Assembly (NCBI GenBank): GCA_003483345.1
Contig: DMWH01000102.1
Span: forward strand, 1 to 19,637
Reading direction: 5' to 3'
DNA: 19,637 nt
Source of the DNA: Clostridiales bacterium
GTDB taxonomy: Bacteria > Bacillota > Clostridia > Tissierellales > Sedimentibacteraceae
Shown here piece by piece: positions 1-8,102 of the stretch; position 1 is the stretch's first letter, and every line of letters begins with the position of its first letter. A program made the translations under genes and the position numbers. The notes under the pieces are model-generated. The model worked only from the letters and a program-made list of their open reading frames with translations, was not told the origin of the DNA and ran no database searches.

Positions 1-420
1 CACAGAGCTTGAAGAAGCATAGACCAGATGCTCCACCGGATAATGCCTGCAGGCCTCCAAAATGTTGTAGAACCCAATGATGTTGCTTTGGATATAGTCA
101 TCAGGATGGTCGATTGAGTACCGCACGCCAGCCTGCGCGGCCAGATTAACCACCACAGACGGCTGATACTTGGCGAATATACCCATAATAGCTTCCTTGT
201 CCGCAATATCACTTTGCGAAAAGGTGAAATGAGCATAAGACATCAAAGTAGTGAGTCTTGTCTGTTTCAAGCGTATATCATAATAAGCATTGAGATTGTC
301 TATGCCGACTACAGAATATCCTTCCACCAGCAGCCGATGTGCCAGATGATAGCCGATGAAGCCCGCTGCACCGGTAATCAGTATCGTTTTGGTTTTGTCC
401 AGCGCCTTTAATTTATTCAT
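1..420 (-). CDS. UDP-glucuronate 4-epimerase (SDR family), N-terminal part, cut by the left edge
   Basis: The first 140 codons are present and the gene runs off the left edge without a stop. The product starts MNKLKALDK and carries the Rossmann motif GAAGFIG at residues 17-23. It continues with the NLNAYYDIRLK stretch (about 45-55), LAAQAGVRYSI (about 94-104), and ends in the SSSS stretch that holds the catalytic Ser; the YxxxK pair would lie beyond the edge. The NLN-YYD and AAQAGVRYS signatures are typical of epimerases that convert UDP-GlcA to UDP-GalA (CapI/LpsL type) rather than GalE. It lies downstream of UDP-glucose dehydrogenase, which would supply its substrate. The ATG at 418-420 has an AAGGTGG Shine-Dalgarno site seven bases upstream. 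The coding sequence is richer in G+C than the interior genes. The assignment to GlcA over other UDP-sugars rests on motif memory. Confidence 0.88.
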   Translation of the reverse strand, partial: MNKLKALDKTKTILITGAAGFIGYHLAHRLLVEGYSVVGIDNLNAYYDIRLKQTRLTTLMSYAHFTFSQSDIADKEAIMGIFAKYQPSVVVNLAAQAGVRYSIDHPDDYIQSNIIGFYNILEACRHYPVEHLVYASSSSV

Positions 421-440
421 ATCCTATCCACCTTAAATTT

Positions 441-490
441 GTCATCCTGAACGCCCCCGCCTGTCATTCCGAGCGTAGTCGAGGAATCTT
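441..490. repeat. REP-like intergenic palindromic repeat
   Basis: The gap between the dehydrogenase stop and the epimerase start holds two related units. One is a short partial unit, gtcatcctgaacg, at 441-453. The other is a longer unit at 463-490 that opens gtcattccgagcg and closes gaggaatctt. ATTCC (466-470) pairs with GGAAT (483-487), followed by tandem G-A mismatches. Elements opening GTCATTCCGAGCG or GTCATCCTGAGCG are dispersed intergenic repeats in many bacterial genomes, which is why I call it REP-like. It starts four bases after the upstream stop codon. It is not a canonical Rho-independent terminator because the stem is short and no T-run follows. It could act in mRNA processing or stability, or simply be an inert mobile remnant. 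Confidence 0.6.
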
Positions 491-494
491 GCTT

Positions 495-1805
495 TTATCT
501 CCCTATCGAGTAGTATTCCACGCCTGCATCCTTCATACTCTGCAGCGAATGAATATTCCTTCCATCATAGACGAGTGCCGGTTTCATCAATTTCTTGTAA
601 GTATCCGGCGTAATATCTTTTATGTCCTGCCACTCAGTAAAGATAAAGCAAATGTTTGCCGCTCGCAAAGCTTCGTCAGCTCTCTTGACATAAGTAATGC
701 TGCCTCTGCCAATCTTGCCTTCCGGATATTTCTTCTTGAAGTTTTCGATGCCTACAGGATCATAAGCATAGACATTGGCTCCTTGCGCCAGCAAGAGTTC
801 CACGTTGTCCAAGGATGGAGCTTCGCGCAAGTCATCTGTACCGGGTTTAAAGGTCAAACCTAATACAGCAACCTTCAAGCCGCCGAAAGTAATCAGGCGG
901 TCTGCTGCCTTACGGAATAACGCAGTTTTTTGCAGTGCGTTCACTTCTACTGCCGCTTCTACGGTTTTCAAGTCGTAACCATGCTTATGTGCCAGGAACT
1001 TCAACGCCTTCGTGTCCTTCGGGAAACAGGAACCGCCATAACCGATACCGGCATTAAGGAAATTGGCGCCAATACGTGCATCATAAGACATGCCTTTCGC
1101 CACATCCTGAATATCGGCACCAACCAATTCGCACAGATTGGCGATATCGTTCATATAGGAAATCTTAAGAGCAAGGAAGTCATTTGACGCATACTTGATC
1201 ATCTCGGCAGAACGACGGCTGACGGAAACAATCGGCAGATGGAAAGGCTCATAAATCTTCATCAGCAAGTTTTCCGCCCATTTGCTCTCAGTGCCGATAA
1301 TAACGCGCGCCGCATGCAAAGTATCACGCACAGCAGTACCTTGTGCCAGAAATTCCGGATTGGAAGCAACTTCCACCTTCACATCATGCACAAGGAAATC
1401 CTGGATAAACTGCTCAACTTTATCATTAGTACCGATAGGCACTGTGGACTTAACGACAACAACGCAATTCTGTTCAACAGATTCCGCAATCTGACGCGCA
1501 ACTGTTGCAATATATGACAAATCTGCAGAGCCGTCAGCCCGTTCTGGTGTACCAACACCGATAAAGATAGCATCTGCATCACGGTAAGCACTCGCGTAAT
1601 CCGTCGTATAATGCAAGCGCCCTGCCGCATAGTTCTTCCTCATCAAGTCTTCCAGATCAGCCTCGTATATCGGTGATATACCGGACTGCATCAAAGCAAC
1701 TTTCTTCTCATCTACATCCACGCAGGTAACATTGTGTCCCATCTCCGCGAAGCACACACCTGCCACTAGCCCTACATATCCTGTTCCTGCAACTGCTAAA
1801 TTCAT
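495..1805 (-). CDS. ugd: UDP-glucose 6-dehydrogenase
   Basis: This enzyme oxidises UDP-glucose to UDP-glucuronate with two NAD+. The 436-residue product has the NAD-binding motif GTGYVG at residues 7-12, the VKSTVPIGT stretch near 118-126, the catalytic-site Glu in SNPEFLAQG (Glu151), the Lys/Asn-containing EMIKYASNDFLALKISY helix (about 201-217), and the catalytic Cys260 within GYGGSCFPKD. The C-terminal sugar-binding domain contains GLTFKPGTDDLREAPS. Length and motifs match the Ugd/TuaD family. I prefer the ATG at 1803-1805, since the longer GTG start at 1817 would overlap the AAGGAG ribosome binding site. Base composition is richer in G+C than the gene before it. Its product is the substrate of the next gene, the 4-epimerase, so the pair should provide GlcA and GalA. 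Confidence 0.95.
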   Translation of the reverse strand: MNLAVAGTGYVGLVAGVCFAEMGHNVTCVDVDEKKVALMQSGISPIYEADLEDLMRKNYAAGRLHYTTDYASAYRDADAIFIGVGTPERADGSADLSYIATVARQIAESVEQNCVVVVKSTVPIGTNDKVEQFIQDFLVHDVKVEVASNPEFLAQGTAVRDTLHAARVIIGTESKWAENLLMKIYEPFHLPIVSVSRRSAEMIKYASNDFLALKISYMNDIANLCELVGADIQDVAKGMSYDARIGANFLNAGIGYGGSCFPKDTKALKFLAHKHGYDLKTVEAAVEVNALQKTALFRKAADRLITFGGLKVAVLGLTFKPGTDDLREAPSLDNVELLLAQGANVYAYDPVGIENFKKKYPEGKIGRGSITYVKRADEALRAANICFIFTEWQDIKDITPDTYKKLMKPALVYDGRNIHSLQSMKDAGVEYYSIGR

Positions 1806-1836
1806 GTAAATAGTCACTCCTTAAAATAAATTTAGT

Positions 1837-1883
1837 CTAGAGGTGTACATCTTCATTTATAGAGTAAGACAATATAGCCTCCT
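1837..1883 (-). other. Orphan Shine-Dalgarno site with an 11-codon mini-ORF upstream of the UDP-glucose dehydrogenase
   Basis: In the gap between the GT2 gene and the dehydrogenase, a perfect AGGAGG (1878-1883) sits five bases before a TTG that opens a short frame, MSYSINEDVHL, ending in TAG at 1837. Nothing longer is in frame. It could be a leader peptide, the remnant of a deleted gene start at the edge of the AT-rich cassette, or chance. The strong site and ideal spacing make it worth noting, but I have no homology evidence. Confidence 0.25.
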
Positions 1884-1923
1884 ATATATTTTTCTCTTAA
1901 ATATGCGTAAATATTTAAACACT

Positions 1924-2901
1924 TTAAACTATTTTATGTCTTTTTTTATAAATACATACATATAAATCAATATTGGCACACAAGACCAAAAACATTGCCT
2001 TACCTCTAATAGAAATTTTTCTATTAGACAATATTTTTTTTATATTTTTGCGTATTATTTTTTGTAATTCGGATATCCTATTTATAAAAACCGTATTGTT
2101 TGAGTAATTATAAACACGCAATATTACGTATTCGTAGGAATTCCATAAAAGGCATTCGCCTAATTCTTGCAATCTTGGATAAAATTTATTAATTTGTTGC
2201 AAATTATACTCATATGCATCAATAAAATCAAAAATATGCTCGTTAAAATTCACTTTTTTGCTAATATTGTTATTTCTTATTCGATAATTGTATTTACAAG
2301 TATCTTGAAAAACAATTATTTGTGCATTCTTTAATATGTCTACTAAAATTGCTGCGTCCTCTGCAATCATGATTTCTGGTAAAAATCTTACATCATTAAA
2401 AATGTCTTTTCTATACAATTTGTTCCATACAGCCAATTCAAACTTATCAGTAAAAACTTTTTCGATAGCCTCTTCACTTGGTACTACAAAAATGTTGTTT
2501 GAGAAATCCGAGTGTATTTTTAAATTATTAATAACTCTCCATGCTCTGCAAACTGATATATCTGCATTGTATTTCTGAATATTATTATATAAAAATTGAA
2601 ACATATCTTTATCAATAAAATCATCACTGTCAACAAAACCTATATATTGACCACGGCACACATCTAATCCAACATTACGTGCAACGCTCATTCCTTCATT
2701 TTTTTTGTGAATAACTTTAATCCTTTTATCATTTTTTCCTAATTCATCACATATAGCACCAGATAAATCAGTCGAACCATCATCAATCAATATTATTTCT
2801 AGATTTCTGTAAGTTTGCTCTGTTAATGATTCAACACATTGTTTTAAATATTTTTCAACATTGTAAACAGGTATAATAATACTAATTAATTCCATAATCA
2901 T
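1924..2901 (-). CDS. Family 2 glycosyltransferase
   Basis: A GT-A fold, inverting-type transferase that probably adds one sugar of the repeat unit at the cytoplasmic face. The 325-residue product begins with ISIIIPVYNVEKYL (about 6-19), has LIDDGSTD at 38-45 (nucleotide-binding Asp), NEGMSVARNVGLD at 68-80, and the metal-binding DSDD at 91-94, which is the DXD-equivalent motif. The N-terminal half is a clear Glycos_transf_2 domain. The C-terminal part is less conserved and AT-rich, with no obvious membrane anchor apart from a hydrophobic patch near residues 305-318. The start at 2901 is supported by GGAAGG five bases upstream; an ATG two codons later is less well placed. It is the last gene before the composition shifts toward higher G+C. 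Donor and acceptor cannot be read from the sequence. Confidence 0.9.
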   Translation of the reverse strand: MIMELISIIIPVYNVEKYLKQCVESLTEQTYRNLEIILIDDGSTDLSGAICDELGKNDKRIKVIHKKNEGMSVARNVGLDVCRGQYIGFVDSDDFIDKDMFQFLYNNIQKYNADISVCRAWRVINNLKIHSDFSNNIFVVPSEEAIEKVFTDKFELAVWNKLYRKDIFNDVRFLPEIMIAEDAAILVDILKNAQIIVFQDTCKYNYRIRNNNISKKVNFNEHIFDFIDAYEYNLQQINKFYPRLQELGECLLWNSYEYVILRVYNYSNNTVFINRISELQKIIRKNIKKILSNRKISIRGKAMFLVLCANIDLYVCIYKKRHKIV

Positions 2902-2918
2902 CTATGCCTTCCATTAAT

Positions 2919-3764
2919 TTATATCTCCTGGCTATAATTTTTACATTTTAAATATTGGTCAAGATCAATTTTTTCAAAAACATCAAGCTTGGGATTCCGA
3001 CTTGCATTATATATTTTTAAATTATGCTTATCTGCGAATTCTCTTGCTACTTTATACGACTCTCTCATCAAATAAACTGCATTACCGTTATTTGTTTTTG
3101 TATATTCCACAATATGATTTTTTCTGCTTCCCTGAACATAGTCGCAATCAATACCTAACAAAACAATTTCTCTAAAGCCCATATAGTATGCAATTTGCAT
3201 CAGAGAGTAAGTAATAGTATATCCATCGCATACCTTTTTATAAGCATTAGAACTAAATTCAGTAAAATGTTTATCTGTCTGAATATCATGATCATACAAG
3301 TATAACGGATAAGCAATGTAACCTTCTTGCATCTTTGGTGTAAGAGACGGTGTCGATATACCACAAAACACTCCGCTAAATTGGTTTTCTATAATTTTTT
3401 CTCTTAGAATATTGTATGCAGTACTATCTTGAATGCCATAAAACGTTGGCCTCCAATCTGTTTTATCTAAAGATAGAACTATAGAGTTCACACTAAAAGA
3501 TAATAGCCCTTTGATTTTTTCCAAATCTGAGTTCAAAAGGCTGGGACCCGTTCCAATAATAAAACAACTTTTGCCTAAATACGCATTATGCAATTTTTTA
3601 AGTTTTTGATATTCCCCTACTCTTATGCCATACATCCTACAATAAGCTGAAACCTTGAACAACAAGTTCCTTGGCAAACAAATAGTTATATACCTATAAT
3701 ATTCGTATAACTTTATAAGATTTCTTTTTAAAAATGTATTTTTAAATAAATATTTTTTAATCAT
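2919..3764 (-). CDS. DUF115/MptE-like protein, possible non-classical glycosyltransferase
   Basis: The 281-residue product has an N-terminal basic, hydrophobic stretch (about 1-45). A Rossmann-like segment follows: CFIIGTGPSLLNSD (67-80), VNSIVLSLDKTDWRPTFYGI (92-111), and near 181-209 GYTITYSLMQIAYYMGF followed by IVLLGIDCDY. The GTGPSL and GIDxDY elements resemble the DUF115 domain found in archaeal MptE and in Maf flagellin-glycosylation proteins. In glycan loci such proteins are usually left without a function. The context suggests a role in sugar transfer, but I see no DXD motif that proves it. The ATG overlaps the end of the ABC transporter gene by eight bases, implying translational coupling, with AAGG nine bases upstream. 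A GT42-type sialyltransferase is a remote alternative because those also open with a GxGPSL motif. Confidence 0.65.
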   Translation of the reverse strand: MIKKYLFKNTFLKRNLIKLYEYYRYITICLPRNLLFKVSAYCRMYGIRVGEYQKLKKLHNAYLGKSCFIIGTGPSLLNSDLEKIKGLLSFSVNSIVLSLDKTDWRPTFYGIQDSTAYNILREKIIENQFSGVFCGISTPSLTPKMQEGYIAYPLYLYDHDIQTDKHFTEFSSNAYKKVCDGYTITYSLMQIAYYMGFREIVLLGIDCDYVQGSRKNHIVEYTKTNNGNAVYLMRESYKVAREFADKHNLKIYNASRNPKLDVFEKIDLDQYLKCKNYSQEI

Positions 3765-5499
3765 GTTTTATAACCTTACCATTTTTAAATTCCAATTTAA
3801 AATCGCATTCTTGCAAAGTGCTTAACCTATGAGCAATAGCAATAATCGTTATCTCCCCCTTTAGGCGCAAGATAGTCTTGGTTATATTATCTTCGGTAAC
3901 TTTATCCAATGCCGAAGTCGCCTCATCAAGCACTAATATTTTGGGGTCGCTATACAATGCTCTGGCAATACCTAATCGTTGTCTTTGCCCTCCCGACAAC
4001 TTTACTCCTCTTTCACCTACACTTGTATTTACGCCATCCTGCAAACTTTGTACAAAATCATAAATTTCAGCCATTTTAAGAACATTGTTAAGCTTTTCAT
4101 CTTCAATGTCGGCAATGCCTACGCTAAGGGTAATATTATCTTTTATACTTCCATCTATTAAGTAAATATTTTGTGGAACATAAGATAAATATTTTTGCCA
4201 AGCTCTGATATTACTATTTATGTCAATACCATCAGAATATATATGACCTTTGCTTGGTTTTAATAAACCTAGCAAAATATCTACGAAGGTCGTTTTTCCG
4301 GATCCAGACTTTCCAACAATTCCGACAAAACATCCCTGCGGAATTATAAATGAAACACTATCTAGAACATTAACATTGTTATCGTCATAGGAAAATCCTA
4401 ATTCGCTAACCTTTATCTCTTTATTGAATGGAATAATATTTATGTTGGGTTCCATTAATGGTGACTCGTTTTGCATTGTCTCTTCCTTAGCATTAATTAA
4501 ATCATCATACATTTCATTAAACAAAGTCATGTTAAATCTAATAGAGTTATACAAGCTAACTATCCTATTAGAACTTGGCATAAGGCGAAAAGCCGCTAAT
4601 GCCAATACACCAAGCAATGGCACTATATCAACAGCACTAATGCCCATTAATATCTTGCCTATTATAAGCAGTAACATGCAGCTTATAACTATTGCTTCTA
4701 TCATCATTCTTGGCAATTGATTTAAAAACATATACTCACTACTAGCAACCCCAAATTTATTGTATGCTTCATTAAATTCTCGTAAGAAAAAGTTCTCTTT
4801 ACGAAAAACTTTGGTTTCCTTTATAGAGGCAAATGCTTGATTTAACCATTTCAAATATATTGCAGAATACCAGTACTTTTCTTTACCTTTTCTCGTTAAT
4901 TTTTTACGAAATATTGTAATAATTCCATACATCATAATACCCATAGCGCCTGCTACAATAATAGCTGTAAATGAATCTACCAATAATAATAATAACCAAA
5001 TTACACAAGCGGTAATTGCTTCCGTAATCAGAGCAAAAACCGATACCAAAATTTGCGAAAATACAACCCCACTACCGACATCCACGTTTCTAAACAAAGT
5101 TGAAGAATTATGATTCAAATAATACTCGTAAGGCTTGTTAAGATAAACACCCAACAGTCCTTTTGCCGCTTGTATCTGCAATTGAAGAGAAAAAGTAATT
5201 TGCATTTTTGTTTGCCATACCATAAACAAATTCTTTACCATGTAAAATGCTATAAGAACTACAGAGCAAAACACAATAAATTCCGTATGTGAATAAATTC
5301 CCACGCCATTGACATATTGCAAAATTAAATTGTGCTTTTCTAAAAAAAAAGGATCACTCATTATTGATATTAATGGCCAAATTGCACCTATGCCTATGGC
5401 CTCTAATATTGCACCCATTAATGACATTAAAATAATCAGCAAACTATATTTTCTCTGTTTGGAAGTCAAAATCGAAAAAATTCTTTTAATAGTATCCAT
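3757..5499 (-). CDS. PglK-like ABC flippase for lipid-linked oligosaccharide (fused permease and ATPase)
   Basis: A half-transporter of 580 residues, expected to dimerise and flip the undecaprenyl-linked glycan across the membrane using ATP. The N-terminal part (about 15-335) has several membrane segments, clearest near 18-45, 74-95, 150-195 and 266-303. The nucleotide-binding domain carries Walker A GKSGSGKTT (396-404), the Q-loop in VPQN (Gln443), the signature LSGGQRQR (501-508), Walker B ILVLDEATSALD (521-532) and the H-loop His557. The AAFRLMPSSNRI stretch just before the ATPase domain (about 302-313), and the overall length, match Campylobacter PglK closely as I remember it, more than a lipid A exporter or a peptide exporter. 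GAGG eight bases upstream supports the ATG. No Wzx-type flippase appears in the window, so this is the best candidate for the translocation step. Confidence 0.88.
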   Translation of the reverse strand: MDTIKRIFSILTSKQRKYSLLIILMSLMGAILEAIGIGAIWPLISIMSDPFFLEKHNLILQYVNGVGIYSHTEFIVFCSVVLIAFYMVKNLFMVWQTKMQITFSLQLQIQAAKGLLGVYLNKPYEYYLNHNSSTLFRNVDVGSGVVFSQILVSVFALITEAITACVIWLLLLLVDSFTAIIVAGAMGIMMYGIITIFRKKLTRKGKEKYWYSAIYLKWLNQAFASIKETKVFRKENFFLREFNEAYNKFGVASSEYMFLNQLPRMMIEAIVISCMLLLIIGKILMGISAVDIVPLLGVLALAAFRLMPSSNRIVSLYNSIRFNMTLFNEMYDDLINAKEETMQNESPLMEPNINIIPFNKEIKVSELGFSYDDNNVNVLDSVSFIIPQGCFVGIVGKSGSGKTTFVDILLGLLKPSKGHIYSDGIDINSNIRAWQKYLSYVPQNIYLIDGSIKDNITLSVGIADIEDEKLNNVLKMAEIYDFVQSLQDGVNTSVGERGVKLSGGQRQRLGIARALYSDPKILVLDEATSALDKVTEDNITKTILRLKGEITIIAIAHRLSTLQECDFKLEFKNGKVIKHD

Positions 5500-5525
5500 A
5501 GTAACGCCCTCAATTAACTTTTATT

Positions 5526-6641
5526 TTATACATTATCGACTTGCCCGTTGTAGATTTGCATGTATTCTTTGCTTATGTTTTTTATGTCATATCGATGCAT
5601 TTGAGAACGGCATGGCTGATTTTCATGTTGAGAAATATAATTCAGAATTTCTTCGGCCCAATATGTGCTTCCCTTGTTCAATTCCAAGAATTTACATAAA
5701 CAGCAGTCTGCTTCCTTTGGCACTCCCGTCGAAGCAAAACAAATTACATCCATTGCCTGAGCTTCAATAGCAACAATCCCTAATCCTTCATAAGTTGAAG
5801 GAAATAACATATAGTTAGATTTTGCTAATTCTAAAGGAATATTAGCATCAGCGGAAAGAAAATGTACCGCTTCGGATAATCCCATCTCCTCAACGTTACT
5901 TCTAATTTCCATTTCCATACTTCCCTCGCCGATCAAAACTAATTCTGCCTCTTTTAATTTTTTATGTACTATTTTGAAAACTTGTAAAGCGAATATGTGA
6001 TTTTTACTTTTTTCAAACCGTCCTATTTGTATAAATCTGTTTTTTTTCTTTCTGACTTGTTTATATTTTTCTAAAGAAAACTTATCCAAATCTATTCCAT
6101 TATTTACAATTATGGCTGGTTGTTTTAGATACAAATATTCACAAGCAAGTTTTGAACATCCTATTTTAACAGTAGCATTTTTCCTTATCAATCTTCTATA
6201 AACATATTCATAAAATCTTCTTGCAAAATTTATTTTTTCATCAGGCTTATATGTACTATGTGAGTGACAAATCCTTACGGGTACCTTTTTCTTTTTTGCA
6301 GCCAACAAACATATCCCCGCTTCAAAAAAATTATGACAATGAACAACATCATATTCAGTTTGACTAAGAATTTTAAGCATTTTATGATACAGATGTGGAG
6401 CTCTAATATAAAAATCTAACCTTTTTCTAAAATTCGAGTTGCCACTATATCTATATATTTTAAATATCTTTCCGCCATGAGATAAAAATTCATCTTCAAA
6501 ATAAGTCTTATCTTTTGTAAATGAAACTAAATCTAACTCATACTCATTGTATAATCCTCTTACTATTGTCATAATTACTGACTGTATCCCACCAATTTCC
6601 AATCCATCATTTGCAACAATAAGCACTCTTTTTTTCTGCAT
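5526..6641 (-). CDS. Family 4 glycosyltransferase (EpsF-like)
   Basis: A GT-B fold retaining transferase of 371 residues. The N-terminal domain starts KKRVLIVANDGLEIGGIQSVI, the glycine-rich acceptor-side loop typical of EpsF-like GT4 enzymes, and has DVVHCHNFFEAG near 98-109 and the RICHSHST stretch near 123-130. The C-terminal domain contains IQIGRFEKSKNH (205-214), the LVLIGEG strand (235-241), and the EX7E motif with Glu285 and Glu293 in PSTYEGLGIVAIEAQ, which binds the nucleotide sugar. No membrane segment or signal peptide is seen, so it acts at the inner membrane face. It lies between the DUF362 gene and the ABC flippase, with AGGA ten bases before the ATG. It resembles the GT4 encoded at 10222-11325 and may be an old duplicate. 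Sugar specificity is not readable. Confidence 0.9.
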   Translation of the reverse strand: MQKKRVLIVANDGLEIGGIQSVIMTIVRGLYNEYELDLVSFTKDKTYFEDEFLSHGGKIFKIYRYSGNSNFRKRLDFYIRAPHLYHKMLKILSQTEYDVVHCHNFFEAGICLLAAKKKKVPVRICHSHSTYKPDEKINFARRFYEYVYRRLIRKNATVKIGCSKLACEYLYLKQPAIIVNNGIDLDKFSLEKYKQVRKKKNRFIQIGRFEKSKNHIFALQVFKIVHKKLKEAELVLIGEGSMEMEIRSNVEEMGLSEAVHFLSADANIPLELAKSNYMLFPSTYEGLGIVAIEAQAMDVICFASTGVPKEADCCLCKFLELNKGSTYWAEEILNYISQHENQPCRSQMHRYDIKNISKEYMQIYNGQVDNV

Positions 6642-6668
6642 ATTGCAATCATCCTATATTCTGATATT

Positions 6669-8102
6669 TTACAACCATTTTTCCCACCCACTAGAAGCTA
6701 TAAACTTACCCCATTTTTCCAAAGCAAACAGTTTGAGTTTAACTTGACTTTCAATATTAATATTAGTAATAATATTGATCTCATCTTTAGAATAAAGCAT
6801 GTCGCTTTTCATGGCTTCGGATATTGTTGGTATTTTGCTCCAATCGTATCCCATACAACTAGCTATAACCTTATCTACTTCTACTGGATTTTCACCAATA
6901 ACTATACATCCTACTTGTTTAGGGTTTGGTAATAATGGTCCTTCTTTTTCTCCGGCTACAATCATGTCTGCAATATTTAGTACCTTACGTTGTTTATTAG
7001 GTTGAAGATTACCTTTTTTATCGCAAAATAACAAAATCCTATTTAAGTCTAATATCGTACGCCAAATAGTATCATTCCCATACCAGCTACCCTCAGTATA
7101 CTTATCTGTTCCTAGCATTCTGCTCAACACGTGAGTTCCTAAAGCAAAGTAATTGAGAATTCTTTTGAACATTAAACTATCAGAGTTATTTCTGTAATCC
7201 CATAGATTAGCCAGCCACTTTTTCGCTATATTATGTTGCTTGTATTCATCTCCTGAATCTTCTTTTGCACCTAATGTATGATGTGGCAAACACATTTTGT
7301 CTGCAGTAATTCCCACTAAGTTTTTTAATGCTCCCGTTATCCCAGCCTTCCTATGAGTTTTAGGTTTAGGCATATTTATAACAACATCAGCTTCAAGAAC
7401 ATATGGGCTAACACAATAGCCATGTTTCTTTTCATCATGATATTTTTTCAAACAATCTGCTGGATAATTAGTTATCCTAAGTTTGTCTAATTTGTTTTTG
7501 GTAAACGTTGCAAAAGCACTTTTCTCACCAATATTTACACAGACTCCTTTATTACTAACACCTACAATTTCCAATACACCAGAATTATTGTATTGTGTTT
7601 TATAGTCTCTAAAATCAACTAACTTGACATCATAACCTTTACTATTATAATAGTCTACCAACTTATCATAGCCCATTTTTTGAGTAAGATTTACAAAGTT
7701 ACAACTTTGTACTGGCGCATCGCCAATAATAATTTGACCAGTTCCTTTTAATGCTATAAGCACATAGTCAATCAAAGCTTTGACTATAGTGGGACTAGTA
7801 ACCATGCACTCCATATTATCATCGACAGGATTCATATCCATAACCATATTTGGCTTTACTAATACTTTATGTCCTTCTTTTATAATATGTCCAAGTGGAT
7901 TCCAACATGTATTCCCGTAATTATCCTTATCATATCCCAGAAGATGAAACCCTTCACGTACCATATCATAAGCCTCATTACTTTGAGCATGAGAAATATC
8001 ATTACAAAACATATATTCAGGATATCGTTGCGTTGGGAAAAAGAATTCTTCTTTATTCATATACTTAGCATTAGGATTGAATACTAGACAAATATCTTTC
8101 AT
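6669..8102 (-). CDS. DUF362 family protein of unknown role in a glycan locus
   Basis: The 477-residue product has the hallmarks of DUF362: KPNMV near 83-87, GDAPVQ near 127-132, a MPKPKTHRKAGITGALKN stretch followed by LVG (about 244-264), and a C-terminal VAGEKEGPLLPNPK / NPVEVDKVIASCMG region (about 384-422). I see no clustered CxxCxxC ferredoxin motif, unlike many DUF362 proteins, and no signal peptide or membrane segment. A lead of about 75 residues precedes the domain. The family has no settled biochemical role, so none is given here. The start is the ATG at 8100-8102, which overlaps the stop of the ATP-grasp gene as ATGA, with AAGGA nine bases upstream; the longer TTG start at 8108 is less likely. 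This coupling suggests that the two proteins work together, perhaps in non-sugar decoration of the repeat unit. Confidence 0.8.
   Translation of the reverse strand: MKDICLVFNPNAKYMNKEEFFFPTQRYPEYMFCNDISHAQSNEAYDMVREGFHLLGYDKDNYGNTCWNPLGHIIKEGHKVLVKPNMVMDMNPVDDNMECMVTSPTIVKALIDYVLIALKGTGQIIIGDAPVQSCNFVNLTQKMGYDKLVDYYNSKGYDVKLVDFRDYKTQYNNSGVLEIVGVSNKGVCVNIGEKSAFATFTKNKLDKLRITNYPADCLKKYHDEKKHGYCVSPYVLEADVVINMPKPKTHRKAGITGALKNLVGITADKMCLPHHTLGAKEDSGDEYKQHNIAKKWLANLWDYRNNSDSLMFKRILNYFALGTHVLSRMLGTDKYTEGSWYGNDTIWRTILDLNRILLFCDKKGNLQPNKQRKVLNIADMIVAGEKEGPLLPNPKQVGCIVIGENPVEVDKVIASCMGYDWSKIPTISEAMKSDMLYSKDEINIITNINIESQVKLKLFALEKWGKFIASSGWEKWL

Noticed and set aside
489..863. 124-codon open frame on the plus strand
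   Set aside because: It is antisense to the UDP-glucose dehydrogenase, with no motif of its own.
1883..1911. Promoter upstream of the UDP-glucose dehydrogenase (TTTACG-17-TATATA)
   Set aside because: Weak match in AT-rich sequence; its start site would fall after the AGGAGG, so it does not explain that site.
2919..3764. GT42 sialyltransferase
   Set aside because: Only the GxGPSL start is shared; the GIDCDY region and length fit DUF115 better, and no sialic acid synthesis gene is in the window.
5309..5770. 153-codon open frame on the plus strand
   Set aside because: It spans the ends of the ABC and GT4 genes in antisense and shows no domain; a low-complexity AT-rich shadow.
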